Positions 29,242 through 39,190 are shown, numbered from the stretch's first letter. The stretch: DNA of 64,000 nucleotides from Paraglaciecola sp. 20A4 (GCF_011378905.1 NZ_WTPY01000011.1:61318-125317), one strand, 5' to 3'. Notes: generated by a model from the letters alone, not told the origin. Numbers and translations are program-made.

Positions 29242-30924
29242 ATGGTTGAGGTCATTACGCAATCGACTTTCTCTGAGATTGCTACCCTATTGGTTTTGGC
29301 GGCGATCACTGGTTTTATCGGCTCATTACTCAGACAACCTTTGATCGTTAGCTTTATCGCCGTAGGCTTGCTTTCTGGTCCGTCGGTACTAGATATAGTG
29401 CATTCCAAAGAGCAAATTTCGCTTCTTTCTGAATTAGGTATTGCTGTTCTACTGTTTTTAGTCGGGATTAAACTCGATGTAAAACTTATTCGTTCTATTG
29501 GCGTCGTATCCGTATTTACCGGTCTTGGCCAAGTGCTATTTACCTCAATTATTGGCTATTTTATCGGGCTGGCAGTTGGTTTGAATCACATTACCAGTAT
29601 ATATGTCGCCGTAGCGTTAACTTTTTCATCCACCATTATTATTGTAAAAATTCTATCTGATAAGCGTGAAATTGATTCGTTGCATGGTCAGATTGCACTC
29701 GGATTTTTGATTGTTCAAGATCTTGTTGTCGTTATGGCGATGATCGTTCTGGCCACAATCGGTATCGGCACTGGCCATGAAAGCGAAGCGGATGGTTCTA
29801 TACTGCAAGTGGCATTATCCGGCATTGGACTATTGTCATTTGTTATTGTATTCGTTCGGTATATTGCGAATCCGCTCACTGAACAAATTGCTAAAAATAA
29901 AGAGTTATTACTTATTTATGCAATTGCTCAAGCGGCACTATTTGCAACGATAGGAAGCATGATCGGACTTGGAATGGAAGTGGGTGGTCTGTTAGCAGGT
30001 GTAGCGCTAGCATCAACTCCGTATCGAGAAAGCATAGCGGCCAGATTGGCGCCCCTGCGTGATTTCTTGTTGCTATTTTTCTTTATCGCTTTAGGCGCAA
30101 ATATTGACCTATCCCTATTAGGCTCCCATGTTTCAGATGCCATCGTATTTTCATTGTTTGTTCTGATTGGTAATCCGATCATCGTATTAATTATCATGGG
30201 CATGATGGGTTATCGAAAAAGAACGGGCTTTTTGGCGGGGCTAACGGTTGCCCAAATTAGCGAGTTTTCACTTATTTTCATTGCGATGGGTATCAGTCTC
30301 GGGCATCTGGCGCAAGACATTCTCGGCTTGGTGACATTAATAGGGATGATAACGATCACAATATCAACTTACATGATTACCTATTCTCACCAACTTTATG
30401 CCATTTTTGAACCAGTGCTGTATATATTTGAACGGAAAAATACCAAGCGAGAGCAAGTATCTGAACATCAATCTAATGAGTACCATCAAGTTATCATTCT
30501 TGGGTTAGGTCGCTTAGGAACTGCTATCGCTGCTCGCCTCCTGGATAAAGGTGTAAGTGTATTAGGGGTGGATTTTAACCCATCGGTCACTAAACATTGG
30601 GGACAATTACACGTGGATACGGCGTATGGGGATGTAACAGACTCCGATTTTTTACAAGAGCTTCCTCTACGCCACGCACAGTGGATTGTCTCGACCATTC
30701 CGCACCACCACATTGGACTAACCTATGAAGACACAAGAAATACCATATTGCAGTCAATAGATTCGACTGATTTTACTGGGAAACTGGCAGTTGTGTCCCA
30801 GAGTAAGCAAGAAACCAAGGAACTAGAGCGCTTAGCAATAAACCTAGTGCTGGAACCATTTCAAGATGCGGCAGACCGGGCTGTTGAGTTATTGCTCGAA
30901 GGTATTGACACTCGGTCAAAGTGA
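29242..30924 (+). CDS. CPA2 cation:proton antiporter with TrkA-N domain (KefB/C-like)
   Basis: 560 residues from ATG 29242, which has GGGAGAG 8 bases upstream; an in-frame ATG at 29227 would place this Shine-Dalgarno inside the gene. About twelve membrane helices (residues 10-390) form the Na+/H+ exchanger domain, with helices such as LGIAVLLFLVGIKLD and FSSTIIIVKILSDK. A Rossmann NAD-binding (RCK/TrkA-N) domain follows, with GLGRLGTAIAARLL near residue 420. It probably exchanges K+ or Na+ for H+ under nucleotide control. It is the first gene of an operon with the universal stress protein, 24 bp downstream. Confidence 0.9.
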   Translation: MVEVITQSTFSEIATLLVLAAITGFIGSLLRQPLIVSFIAVGLLSGPSVLDIVHSKEQISLLSELGIAVLLFLVGIKLDVKLIRSIGVVSVFTGLGQVLFTSIIGYFIGLAVGLNHITSIYVAVALTFSSTIIIVKILSDKREIDSLHGQIALGFLIVQDLVVVMAMIVLATIGIGTGHESEADGSILQVALSGIGLLSFVIVFVRYIANPLTEQIAKNKELLLIYAIAQAALFATIGSMIGLGMEVGGLLAGVALASTPYRESIAARLAPLRDFLLLFFFIALGANIDLSLLGSHVSDAIVFSLFVLIGNPIIVLIIMGMMGYRKRTGFLAGLTVAQISEFSLIFIAMGISLGHLAQDILGLVTLIGMITITISTYMITYSHQLYAIFEPVLYIFERKNTKREQVSEHQSNEYHQVIILGLGRLGTAIAARLLDKGVSVLGVDFNPSVTKHWGQLHVDTAYGDVTDSDFLQELPLRHAQWIVSTIPHHHIGLTYEDTRNTILQSIDSTDFTGKLAVVSQSKQETKELERLAINLVLEPFQDAADRAVELLLEGIDTRSK

Positions 30925-30948
30925 CTACAGAAGTGATAAGGGGATTTC

Positions 30949-31920
30949 ATGAAAAAGTTTAACAATATTGTCTATGTTCTCAATGACCGTATAAACGAAT
31001 CATCGACAACATTCCTTCGTGCTGTCAGTTTAGCGAGGATAAATCAGGCAGATTTAACCTTGATGAAAATAATTCCAAATATGCCGGCGGTTATTTCTTC
31101 GAAATTAACGAGCAGCAGCGAAAAAGAGCTGCAAAATAAGGTGCTCGCCCAAGAGCATGCTAAATTACAAACTCTTATCGCTACTTTAGATGCTGCACTC
31201 GATATAAAAACAGCGGTAAAGATTGGTAAAAAGTACATCGAGGTAATTCGCGCAGTCAAAGCGCATAAATATGATTTGCTACTCAAAGAGGTAGAAAGTA
31301 TTGATTGGCTTGAACGACTTTTTGGTAGCGAAGATATGCATCTGTTGCGCAAATGCCCATGTCCCGTTTTGTTAATGAAAAAAAATGATAAATCTGCATA
31401 CAAAAATATTATGGTGGCAATCGACTTTGATGACGACTTTGATAAATATGAATATAGCTATAACGATGAGTTAAACCAAAAATTATTACAATGCGCCATT
31501 TCGCTGTCACTTTCGGATTTCACAACACTACATTTAGTAAACGTTTTCGATGTACCACACTCTGGATATATTAGTCTTTGGGCTGATCAACCGGACAAAA
31601 TTGAGAAAGAGTTATTTGATACCGAATACCGTAATAGGCAGTATAAGATGAATGCACTTTTAGAAGCCTTAAAGCTTAATATAGGCGCTGAACTGTTTGA
31701 GTATTTGTCACCTCAGACGAAAATTGTTCAGGGCGTTCCTAGTCATCAGCTACCCAAATTAGCAGAGGCTATTAATGCCGATTTAGTCATAATGGGTACA
31801 GTCGCGCGCTCTGGAATTGCTGGTATTCTTATCGGTAATACCGCGGAAAATGTACTGTCACAACTTCAGTGCTCAGTACTTGCAATCAAACCCAGAGACT
31901 TCATTTCTCCAGTCTCCTAA
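30949..31920 (+). CDS. Tandem universal stress protein (UspE-like)
   Basis: 323 residues containing two UspA domains (about 3-143 and 150-320). The second has the ATP-binding pattern in VIMGTVARSGIAGILIGNTAENV, typical of nucleotide-binding USPs; in the first domain the equivalent loop is less regular. AAGGGG precedes the ATG by 6 bases. It is 24 bp from the antiporter gene and surely co-transcribed; USPs paired with CPA2 transporters are often thought to sense ATP/AMP and tune the transporter. Confidence 0.9.
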   Translation: MKKFNNIVYVLNDRINESSTTFLRAVSLARINQADLTLMKIIPNMPAVISSKLTSSSEKELQNKVLAQEHAKLQTLIATLDAALDIKTAVKIGKKYIEVIRAVKAHKYDLLLKEVESIDWLERLFGSEDMHLLRKCPCPVLLMKKNDKSAYKNIMVAIDFDDDFDKYEYSYNDELNQKLLQCAISLSLSDFTTLHLVNVFDVPHSGYISLWADQPDKIEKELFDTEYRNRQYKMNALLEALKLNIGAELFEYLSPQTKIVQGVPSHQLPKLAEAINADLVIMGTVARSGIAGILIGNTAENVLSQLQCSVLAIKPRDFISPVS

Positions 31921-32468
31921 CGAAGGGGCTTAAATGATCTTTTGCGCCACTGTTATTATTCCAAACGTGAGTAGCGTCTGCTTCTCACTGTTAATGTTGA
32001 TAATAAACACCATTGGCTAGCCTTCTGTTTTCAGTAAGTGTTCTTAGTTGTAGAGCATTTTAAACTTATTGGCTTTAAGAATTTTTTAGCTTTATTGTTT
32101 TATCACTTCCTGTGAAGACTTTAAATAAATTACCTCTAATACAGAGATCTCAAATGCTTGGCTAAATGAAGGTGTTTACCCATTTTAAACCGTGTATGAG
32201 CTACTATTAACAGCCGGTTACACTCGATATTCTTGAAATAGATCACAATTTTATAACCCTGCAATGCTTGCTAGCTTCAACGTTGCAATATGCCCAGCTT
32301 AATACTATTAACTAGTCGCAATACTATGATTTTGCAGTATATTGGTATGGCATCAATTTTCACTGTAGCGTTCCCGTTACTAATTTAGTTACTCAGGTAA
32401 TTACTGAATTAAAGGACCAGAATAATCTATAAGACTCACGGTTATTATTTTAGCGGATTTATCTTGTT
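31921..32468. other. Intergenic region upstream of the GGDEF-EAL gene
   Basis: 548 bp, AT-rich. I see no ORF, RNA gene or strong terminator hairpin. Confidence 0.45.
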
Positions 32469-35012
32469 ATGATTTTTGTAACCAAAAGAAAACTCCAGCG
32501 TTATTTTTTCCCAGCAATAGGATTAGGGTTTATCTTATTGTGGCTGCTATCAAGCGCGTTATTTTGGAGCAATTGGCACACTGAGCAACTACGCATTCAA
32601 GACACACTGGCCCGTGATGCAGAAATATCACTTCGTAGTAAAGCCACTGAAATTGAAAGCATTTTGCAGCAAATCTATCACTCCGTGCGCACGATTTCAT
32701 TACTACCAGGTGTACGCGATACCGCCCCTAGTAACCGAAGCTCTGATGAAGAAGACATTGTAGAAATGGGACTTATTTCAGCGGCCAATTACGATACGGT
32801 GCAGCAGCTTTATAATCACGTGGCATCTTCAGTAGCATTGTCTGAAATATATATTGTTTATGACGGCTTTAACCCAGATGTAGGTCAGGTTCCTTTCTTA
32901 ATGTTTGACCACGTCATTGTTGATAATTTCGCCAAACTAACGATGTCGATAAATGGCCACCATGAAGAAGATTTTCCTGAAGAGGACGAGACCGAAGAAT
33001 ACGAAGATTATGTCCGTCAGTTGAATTACTTACGTCAGCAAGATTTTGATATGCCAAACCAGTCCCTAGACAGTATTACGGTTATTAATTCAGGGTTACT
33101 AAGAACCTGCGACAACACACAGTTTTTATCTAAATCCCACGGCCACGTAAAGCATACTTATGGGTTTACATTGTCCGTGCCTATTTATGGACTTGATGAT
33201 CGGCAATTCAAGGGATTGGTCACTGCCGTACTGCGCACTAACGTGCTGGAAGCTGCGCTGGTCGGCTGGCCCGTATTGCCTGTGACCGAAGAGGATCGAG
33301 CGTTACTTACAAGTATTCGAGGCCTAGATTTGAATACACCTCCGTTGAATTACCTACTCGAAGAGCAAAATAACGGGATTAAAGTCACCGATAGCCGAAA
33401 TACAAATTTTAGTACTATGCAAGATACCGCCGCTTATCATTTTCAGACCAAATTAACTCTCCCAGGTCCAGGTAACTGGGTTCTGCATAATTACGTTCCC
33501 AAGCCATTAATGGACGCTGAAATGGCTAATGCACGCTATAGCTTTATCATTCAAGTGGGTATTCTAAGCATGGTATTACTGCTGCTCTGGTTGGCAGTGA
33601 GTGCGGTGTTGAGATCCCAGCGAAATAATGCCTCACAGTTACAAGAATTAGCTGATATTGACCCACTCACGGGGTTACCCAATCGCAGAATGATAGGTTT
33701 GTATTTAAATACTGTATTGAAGACAACTAAGCCAGGACAGTGCTTCGCGGTCATCATGATTGATCTTGACGATTTCAAACACGTAAATGATAGTATGGGG
33801 CATGAAGCCGGAGACCGTATGTTAATTGAAATTGGTCATCGGTTTAGTTGTGTATTGAGAAACGAGGATTCGGTGTTACGCATGTCCGATAATGACAGTC
33901 GCAAACCAAATATATTTCGAAAAAGAAACGCTCAAACAACGACCGCTGTTAATGGTGTTGTGGGACGTCTTGGCGGTGATGAATTTTTGATTATATTAAG
34001 CGACCTCCCCGATAATCATGTAGTTAAAATTATAATCGATAGGTTAATGGCATCACTGCAAGACCCAATCGAAATTGGTATTGAAAAAATTTATGCCCAT
34101 GCCAGTATGGGCATTGCACATTATCCTAAAGACGGTCAACATACTGCAACATTACTGCGCAACGCCGATGTAGCACTATATGAGGCCAAGCGACTTGGTC
34201 GAGGTCAATCGGTCGCTTTTTCTCCAGAATTAACCGAAGACGCCATGCGTCGACTTAAGATTATGGGCGGGCTTCATGAAGCCCTCCGAGAAGAACAGTT
34301 TTTCATCCTTTTTCAGCCAGAGTTACATATCCAAAGTGGCAAAATTAACGCTGCAGAAGCATTATTGCGTTGGCACCATCCAGATTTTGGGCTTGTCATG
34401 CCAAGCGAATTTATTCCGATGTTAGAACGCTCGGGACTGATTAACGATGTAGGCCGCTGGGTCTTGCATGAAGCCTGCTTACAGCTTAAACGTTGGCAAG
34501 ACAATGGTTTGAAGATGGCAAATATCGCCGTCAACATATCGACTAAACAGCTGGCTAAACTAGATTTCGCCGATATGATTGCCGGTATACTTAAAGATAC
34601 CGGACTCGAACCGAGTAACTTGGTACTTGAGGTGACTGAGTCAAGCTTTATGGAGGAACCAGAGCTTGCCATTAAAGCACTTGCTACAGTGCGCAGTTTA
34701 GGCGTATTGGTCGCGATTGACGATTTTGGCATTGGCTATTCATCCCTGAGTTATTTACAGAAAATTCCGCTGGATATTCTTAAAATCGATCGTAGCTTTG
34801 TAACGCAAACGAAAACCGCAAGTGGTCTTGCCATTTGTGAAATGCTTATAGCGTTAGCTGAAAGATTGGGCTTAAGCGTTATCGCGGAAGGGGTGGAAAC
34901 CGACGCTCAACTGGACTGTTTACGAGGGGCAGACTGGATACAAGGCTATATTATTTCTCAACCCCTGACACCACAAGAATTCGAGGAAAAGGTTCTTCAG
35001 CTGTCGCAATAA
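32469..35012 (+). CDS. Membrane sensor GGDEF-EAL protein
   Basis: 847 residues: membrane helix about 15-34, a large periplasmic sensor region (35-355, Cache-like in position but not clearly assigned, with an acidic stretch EEDFPEEDETEEYEDY), a second helix about 357-380, GGDEF domain (395-565) and EAL domain (585-840). The cyclase motif GGDEF is intact near 502. The phosphodiesterase motif EALLRWHHP (near 632) and later residues NIST, EVTES, DDFGIGYSS and KIDRSFV are all present. So both making and breaking c-di-GMP are possible. An insertion of about 28 residues lies just before the GGDEF hairpin. Confidence 0.92.
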   Translation: MIFVTKRKLQRYFFPAIGLGFILLWLLSSALFWSNWHTEQLRIQDTLARDAEISLRSKATEIESILQQIYHSVRTISLLPGVRDTAPSNRSSDEEDIVEMGLISAANYDTVQQLYNHVASSVALSEIYIVYDGFNPDVGQVPFLMFDHVIVDNFAKLTMSINGHHEEDFPEEDETEEYEDYVRQLNYLRQQDFDMPNQSLDSITVINSGLLRTCDNTQFLSKSHGHVKHTYGFTLSVPIYGLDDRQFKGLVTAVLRTNVLEAALVGWPVLPVTEEDRALLTSIRGLDLNTPPLNYLLEEQNNGIKVTDSRNTNFSTMQDTAAYHFQTKLTLPGPGNWVLHNYVPKPLMDAEMANARYSFIIQVGILSMVLLLLWLAVSAVLRSQRNNASQLQELADIDPLTGLPNRRMIGLYLNTVLKTTKPGQCFAVIMIDLDDFKHVNDSMGHEAGDRMLIEIGHRFSCVLRNEDSVLRMSDNDSRKPNIFRKRNAQTTTAVNGVVGRLGGDEFLIILSDLPDNHVVKIIIDRLMASLQDPIEIGIEKIYAHASMGIAHYPKDGQHTATLLRNADVALYEAKRLGRGQSVAFSPELTEDAMRRLKIMGGLHEALREEQFFILFQPELHIQSGKINAAEALLRWHHPDFGLVMPSEFIPMLERSGLINDVGRWVLHEACLQLKRWQDNGLKMANIAVNISTKQLAKLDFADMIAGILKDTGLEPSNLVLEVTESSFMEEPELAIKALATVRSLGVLVAIDDFGIGYSSLSYLQKIPLDILKIDRSFVTQTKTASGLAICEMLIALAERLGLSVIAEGVETDAQLDCLRGADWIQGYIISQPLTPQEFEEKVLQLSQ

Positions 35013-35047
35013 ATACCTCGGTATATGCCATAGCGTAGGAACCTTAA

Positions 35048-35227
35048 ATGCTAAACGATGCGCTATGCGTTTCTATTTCTCACCATTCAATCCCTCCTGA
35101 GTCTATCGTTAGTAGCGCAGACGCTAATAGCAATCAGATCATCGATACGATCAATGCCTGCGCATCACACCTAAACATTGCTATCTTTGACCTTGAAAGA
35201 CTGATGAGTCTACGCACTGACCTATAA
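35048..35227 (+). CDS. Possible 59-residue small protein
   Basis: A short ORF 35 bp after the GGDEF-EAL gene. Its ATG has AGGAA 6 bases upstream (TAGGAACCTTAA before ATG). The translation is moderately acidic and soluble, ending in IAIFDLERLMSLRTDL, and does not match any family I know. The good ribosome binding site and position suggest co-transcription with the c-di-GMP gene, but chance cannot be excluded. Confidence 0.35.
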   Translation: MLNDALCVSISHHSIPPESIVSSADANSNQIIDTINACASHLNIAIFDLERLMSLRTDL

Positions 35228-35428
35228 TCATGGTTAATAGCAAGCATTCAACTCGCTAACAGATGTAAAGCACGATTATATCAATAAACAAAATTCAGAA
35301 TTGTGAAAAAACAACACGAAGTCGCTAAAAATGAAATATGCAGCGTACTGCAAAACGAGAGGAAATAACGTAGATAAGAATTTATATACAACTGGAAGCA
35401 GAATAGAGGGTGCGGATAAAGCATTAAT

Positions 35429-35505
<77 letters not shown>

Positions 35506-35518
35506 ACCGAGGAGCCGC

Positions 35519-35546
35519 ATAATACGGAAGTTTGGATTTTTTGCAA
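35519..35546 (-). promoter_or_regulatory. Sigma-70 promoter of tRNA-Pro
   Basis: On the minus strand, TTGCAA (-35), a 16-bp spacer, and TATTAT (-10), then a GC-rich discriminator GCGGCTCC before the tRNA. The GC-rich discriminator is typical of stable-RNA promoters under stringent control. Confidence 0.7.
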
Positions 35547-35824
35547 TGGGAAATGTGCTTTGATGTGACTGTTCGCTTATTTGTTAGGCAAATTGGCTGC
35601 AATTGACGTCTTCTTCCACCACTACCCACTTATTATTCTTCATTGTGGCACTCAACTTACCCTTTACACTACATGAGCAGATGATAAGAACACGGAATAT
35701 TATGAATGGATAATCCTATTACTCAGGTCATATCAATTGTGTATAAGGTGTAAGTGCCCATTTTTAAATGTACGACTTATTTTCCCGCTGAACCGTGGGG
35801 CAAAACGTTATCTGAATAATACAT

Positions 35825-35853
35825 AAAAACCCCAAGAAAATGGGGTTTTAAAA
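35825..35853 (-). terminator. Intrinsic terminator of the YHS gene
   Basis: Stem AAAACCCCA / TGGGGTTTT with a 6-nt loop, 31 bp downstream of the YHS stop on the minus strand. The hairpin is flanked by A and T runs, so it may work both ways. The rest of the gap between here and the tRNA promoter shows nothing else. Confidence 0.75.
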
Positions 35854-35883
35854 TAAGGGTAAAATGTAATCAGAATACGTTAA

Positions 35884-36351
35884 TTAAAGCTGCTCACTTG
35901 GGGTAAATTCAATTGCAGGCCACTGCTCTTGTGCTTCGACTAAATGTTTTGGAATGTCTTTTTTCCACGCTTGGTAAACCTCAAGGTTTTTGTTTACGTA
36001 GAGTTTACCATCGACGATTTCAAACGCCTTACCATCGATTTCGAACTTTTTACCAAAGGTTGTGCCGAAGGCGCAATACCCACCGTAAGCAGGTGCGTAT
36101 TTTTCAGGATTGCTGTTAAATGCGTCGCGATTATCGGCACTGCTAAAACGGTAAATAGCGTCGTTATGTACAGCAGTGAACTCAGATTTACCTAACACCG
36201 GTTTATTTTGAGTGAAATAGGCAACGGCATCGTGTCCCGCCAAAATAACGTCGTTGCTGTCAGTTTGCGTGTCGACACCAGCAAAGCTTAGACTAGAAAC
36301 AGTGATAGCTGCTGCGGTAAAGATAGATTTTAGCGCGAAAAGATTTTTCAT
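35884..36351 (-). CDS. Secreted YHS-domain protein
   Basis: 155 residues with a signal peptide (FTAAAITVSSLSFAG). The YHS-type core follows: DVILAGHDAVAYFTQNKPVLG, then YRFSSADNRDAFNSNPEKYAPAYGGYCAFG, with the characteristic F-x-S-x-x-N-x-x-x-F and the YGGYCA cysteine. YHS domains are found in metal-handling proteins and are thought to bind metal; the exact role here is unknown. GAGGAA precedes the ATG. It is divergent from an AraC-family regulator, which probably controls it. Confidence 0.85.
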   Translation of the reverse strand: MKNLFALKSIFTAAAITVSSLSFAGVDTQTDSNDVILAGHDAVAYFTQNKPVLGKSEFTAVHNDAIYRFSSADNRDAFNSNPEKYAPAYGGYCAFGTTFGKKFEIDGKAFEIVDGKLYVNKNLEVYQAWKKDIPKHLVEAQEQWPAIEFTPSEQL

Positions 36352-36464
36352 TTTTATTTCCTCGGTTTAGATATTCTGGACTGAAGTAGTCAACGAGGAA
36401 AAGTATAGGTCGAGATGCCTTTTATCACTATGTCTGCAAAACCAGAGGTTATGTCAAAACGTCT

Positions 36465-37373
36465 ATGGATGTATTAAATCAGTTATTTTCCACTTTTAAA
36501 GTCTCTGCCAACATATTCCACAACGGACAATACTGCGGTAGTTGGGCAATCAACACCTCAGGGACACACTATATAAATTTTCATGTTGTGAGCCACGGTA
36601 ACTGTTATTTGACGTTGCCGAGTAAGAAGGAGATAACGAAGCTATCTCAAGGCGACATCGTATTATTTCCTAACGATACCGAGCACGTTATTAGCGGCGA
36701 TGCGTACTCTTCATCTGCGGTTAATAGCGCACAATCACAAGACTATATAAATGGAGTTGACGCTACGGCCACCGGTCTGGTTTGTGGTTATTTTAGCCAT
36801 AACCATCCCTTGGTTAGCAGTATCACAGCACACCTGCCACAAGCCATTATCATTAAGAAACAAACGTTGAGCGGCTCGCCTACTGGGCTACATTTCCTTC
36901 TCGACGCCTTACTAGAGGAGTCTAGACATGCTAATAAAGGCTCTAAACTGATAATGGGCCGTATCGCTGAGGCTATATTGGCGATTATTTTCCGACAACA
37001 TTTACCCATCCATAACGGCGTACTGGCCGCCACATCCCACCCAAAATTAAGCGCAGCTATGCAAGCGATACACAGTACACCTAATAAAAAATGGACGATT
37101 GAACTGCTTGCACAGCAATGCTTTATGTCACGGGCAGGGTTTAATGAACTATTCAAATCTGTAGTTCAGCAATCCCCTATGGAGTACGTAACTCAGTGGC
37201 GTTTGGGCATGGCCTACAGCATGCTTGCAGATGAAAACGTATCAACATTGCACGCGGCATTAGCCTGTGGTTATGACAACGAGTCATCATTCTCTAAAGC
37301 GTTTAAACGTGTACTTGGCGTCAGCCCCGGAGCGGTTAGATCGCAAAAAATCAATATCTTGGCAAAGACGTAG
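36465..37373 (+). CDS. AraC-family transcriptional regulator with cupin sensor domain
   Basis: 302 residues: an N-terminal cupin-like effector domain (about 1-190, with HYINFHVVSHGNCYL and GDIVLFPNDTEHVI) and a C-terminal AraC DNA-binding domain (about 200-298). That domain has two helix-turn-helices, including WTIELLAQQCFMSRAGFNELFK and the signature ACGYDNESSFSKAFKRVLGVSPG. The gene is divergent from the YHS gene with a 113-bp shared promoter region containing an inverted repeat, which suggests direct control of that neighbour. Confidence 0.9.
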   Translation: MDVLNQLFSTFKVSANIFHNGQYCGSWAINTSGTHYINFHVVSHGNCYLTLPSKKEITKLSQGDIVLFPNDTEHVISGDAYSSSAVNSAQSQDYINGVDATATGLVCGYFSHNHPLVSSITAHLPQAIIIKKQTLSGSPTGLHFLLDALLEESRHANKGSKLIMGRIAEAILAIIFRQHLPIHNGVLAATSHPKLSAAMQAIHSTPNKKWTIELLAQQCFMSRAGFNELFKSVVQQSPMEYVTQWRLGMAYSMLADENVSTLHAALACGYDNESSFSKAFKRVLGVSPGAVRSQKINILAKT

Positions 37374-37380
37374 AAGAGGA

Positions 37381-37403
37381 AGGCTAGCGATATTACCTAG
37401 CCT
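37381..37403. terminator. Weak stem-loop between convergent araC-type gene and dcd
   Basis: AGGCTAG / CTAGCCT with a 9-nt loop, 8 bp after the regulator stop. There is no good T run on either side, so its efficiency as a terminator is doubtful. Confidence 0.4.
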
Positions 37404-37451
37404 GCTTCAAGTTGAGAAAGGATTAAACTAACGATTCGTCAGCCTACTTTA

Positions 37452-38048
37452 TTAACGGTCCGATTTGTCATCACCGCTAATGCGACTAGCCGTGGCGCCT
37501 TCTTGATTCTTGTACTTGGCATCAGCGCGTGCGTTATACGGCTTGTCAGCGAAATCTGACATCACTTCGAAGCTAAGTGCACCAATTTTCATGCCTGGCT
37601 TTAACGCCAGTGGTAATTTACCGCTGTTGAAAAACTCCAGCACAATATTACCTGACCAACCGGGGTCAATTCGATGTGCGGTGACATGGACCATTAACCC
37701 TAAACGCGCTAAAGAAGAACGACCATCTAGCCAACCCACAATATTGCCGGGTAACGTTACTGATTCAAGTGTTACTGCCAAAGCGAGCTCACCAGGGTGT
37801 AAGAAAAACGATTTATCAGGGCCCACATTTATTTCATCGCTCATCACGGTATTAAGTGCTTCTTGCACCTGTGCTTTAGGGCCACTTAAGTCGATATAAG
37901 GCGCTTGGTGCTCATTAAAAACACGAAATTTATTACCTAATCGTATGTCGACGGTTACGCCACTTATCTCAGCATAATCCGGCTCAGGGGTGATATTGAT
38001 TTTGCCGTCTTTAAGGTAGGCCAGGATATCTTTGTCGCACAAACGCAT
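37452..38048 (-). CDS. dcd: dCTP deaminase
   Basis: 198 residues, the usual length. Motifs: [27 protein letters not shown], the substrate segment [10 protein letters not shown], and [19 protein letters not shown] with the catalytic Glu. It converts dCTP to dUTP for thymidylate synthesis. It is downstream of apbC on the same strand, a conserved gammaproteobacterial order, with a 77-bp gap. Confidence 0.97.
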   Translation of the reverse strand: MRLCDKDILAYLKDGKINITPEPDYAEISGVTVDIRLGNKFRVFNEHQAPYIDLSGPKAQVQEALNTVMSDEINVGPDKSFFLHPGELALAVTLESVTLPGNIVGWLDGRSSLARLGLMVHVTAHRIDPGWSGNIVLEFFNSGKLPLALKPGMKIGALSFEVMSDFADKPYNARADAKYKNQEGATASRISGDDKSDR

Positions 38049-38125
38049 AATTTTTTAACTCAGTAATAAGGTTTTAGGTAAATACCGCGCAATTATGCGT
38101 AGCTAGGGTCCTATGTTCAACGTTT

Positions 38126-39190
38126 TTAAATATTTTGTACACGCAAGTCCATCAAGCCATTTAGATACAACTGCTTTGAGATTGCCGTCGCGCAATCCAT
38201 ATAAGTTTGGCTCAGGGGATCATTTGGCTCTGCTATTAGTAACGGTTTACCGCTATCAGTATGCTGACGAATTTTGATGTTCAAGGGTAACTGACCCAAC
38301 AACGGCACTTTATTCCTATTGGCTAAATCAACGCCGCCATTGTGGGCAAAAATATGCTCCTGATGACCGCACTTGGGACAGATATACAAACTCATATTTT
38401 CTATCAAGCCCAGTACGGGCACTGATACCTTGTTAAACATGGCAATGCCTTTGGCGGCATCCGCCACCGCTAAATCTTGCGGCGTGGTGACAATAACCGC
38501 AGCACTAACAGGAATTTGCTGAGCAAGCGTAAGCTGTATGTCCCCAGTGCCCGGAGGCATATCAACAATCAAATAGTCCAACTCTGGCCAATCCGTTTCC
38601 CTCAGCAACTGCTCAAGGGCCTTACTGGCCATTGGTCCGCGCCAAACAGTGGCATTTTCAGCGGGTACAAAGTAACCGATAGAACTGGCCACTAAGCCAT
38701 ATGCAGAAAAAGGCACAATGGTTTTATCATCCCGTGAAGCCGGAGTTGACTCAGTGTTACCTAACATGATCGGAATTGACGGTCCGTATATATCGGCGTC
38801 TAACAATCCTACTTTCGCCCCTTGGGCTAATAGAGCATAGGCGATGTTTACGCTGGTGGTCGATTTACCCACCCCGCCTTTACCAGATGCGATAGCAATA
38901 ATATTTTTGATCTTGCTTACTTTACTCACTTTAGTGGGTGAAGCCGCTATATCGGTCTCGATCACCACATGCTGCAAAGACAGTTTTTTTTCACTGGCAG
39001 CAATATTTATACGGTTGATAAGGGAATCATGAAGCTGAGCTGCTGCAAAGGGTAACGTAACAAGAACATCGTTCGATGAAACGGTTATCCAAGATTCAAC
39101 CTGTTTCACCGGTAACCCGAACTGAGTCGCAAGTTGTTTTGATACCACCTGGTGTACTTTATGTTCGGGGGTAGACCGACTAAATAACAT
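38126..39190 (-). CDS. apbC: Iron-sulfur cluster carrier protein ApbC/Mrp
   Basis: 354 residues from ATG 39190, chosen because AAGGAG lies 4-9 bases upstream; a longer frame to 39211 would contain that Shine-Dalgarno. An N-terminal MIP18-like region (about 1-90) precedes the P-loop ATPase: deviant Walker A GKGGVGKSTTS, switch regions DADIYGPSIP and DMPPGTGDIQL, and the cluster-binding C-x-x-C in YICPKCGH. It carries Fe-S clusters to target proteins. It is divergent from metG, as in E. coli. Confidence 0.95.
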   Translation of the reverse strand: MLFSRSTPEHKVHQVVSKQLATQFGLPVKQVESWITVSSNDVLVTLPFAAAQLHDSLINRINIAASEKKLSLQHVVIETDIAASPTKVSKVSKIKNIIAIASGKGGVGKSTTSVNIAYALLAQGAKVGLLDADIYGPSIPIMLGNTESTPASRDDKTIVPFSAYGLVASSIGYFVPAENATVWRGPMASKALEQLLRETDWPELDYLIVDMPPGTGDIQLTLAQQIPVSAAVIVTTPQDLAVADAAKGIAMFNKVSVPVLGLIENMSLYICPKCGHQEHIFAHNGGVDLANRNKVPLLGQLPLNIKIRQHTDSGKPLLIAEPNDPLSQTYMDCATAISKQLYLNGLMDLRVQNI

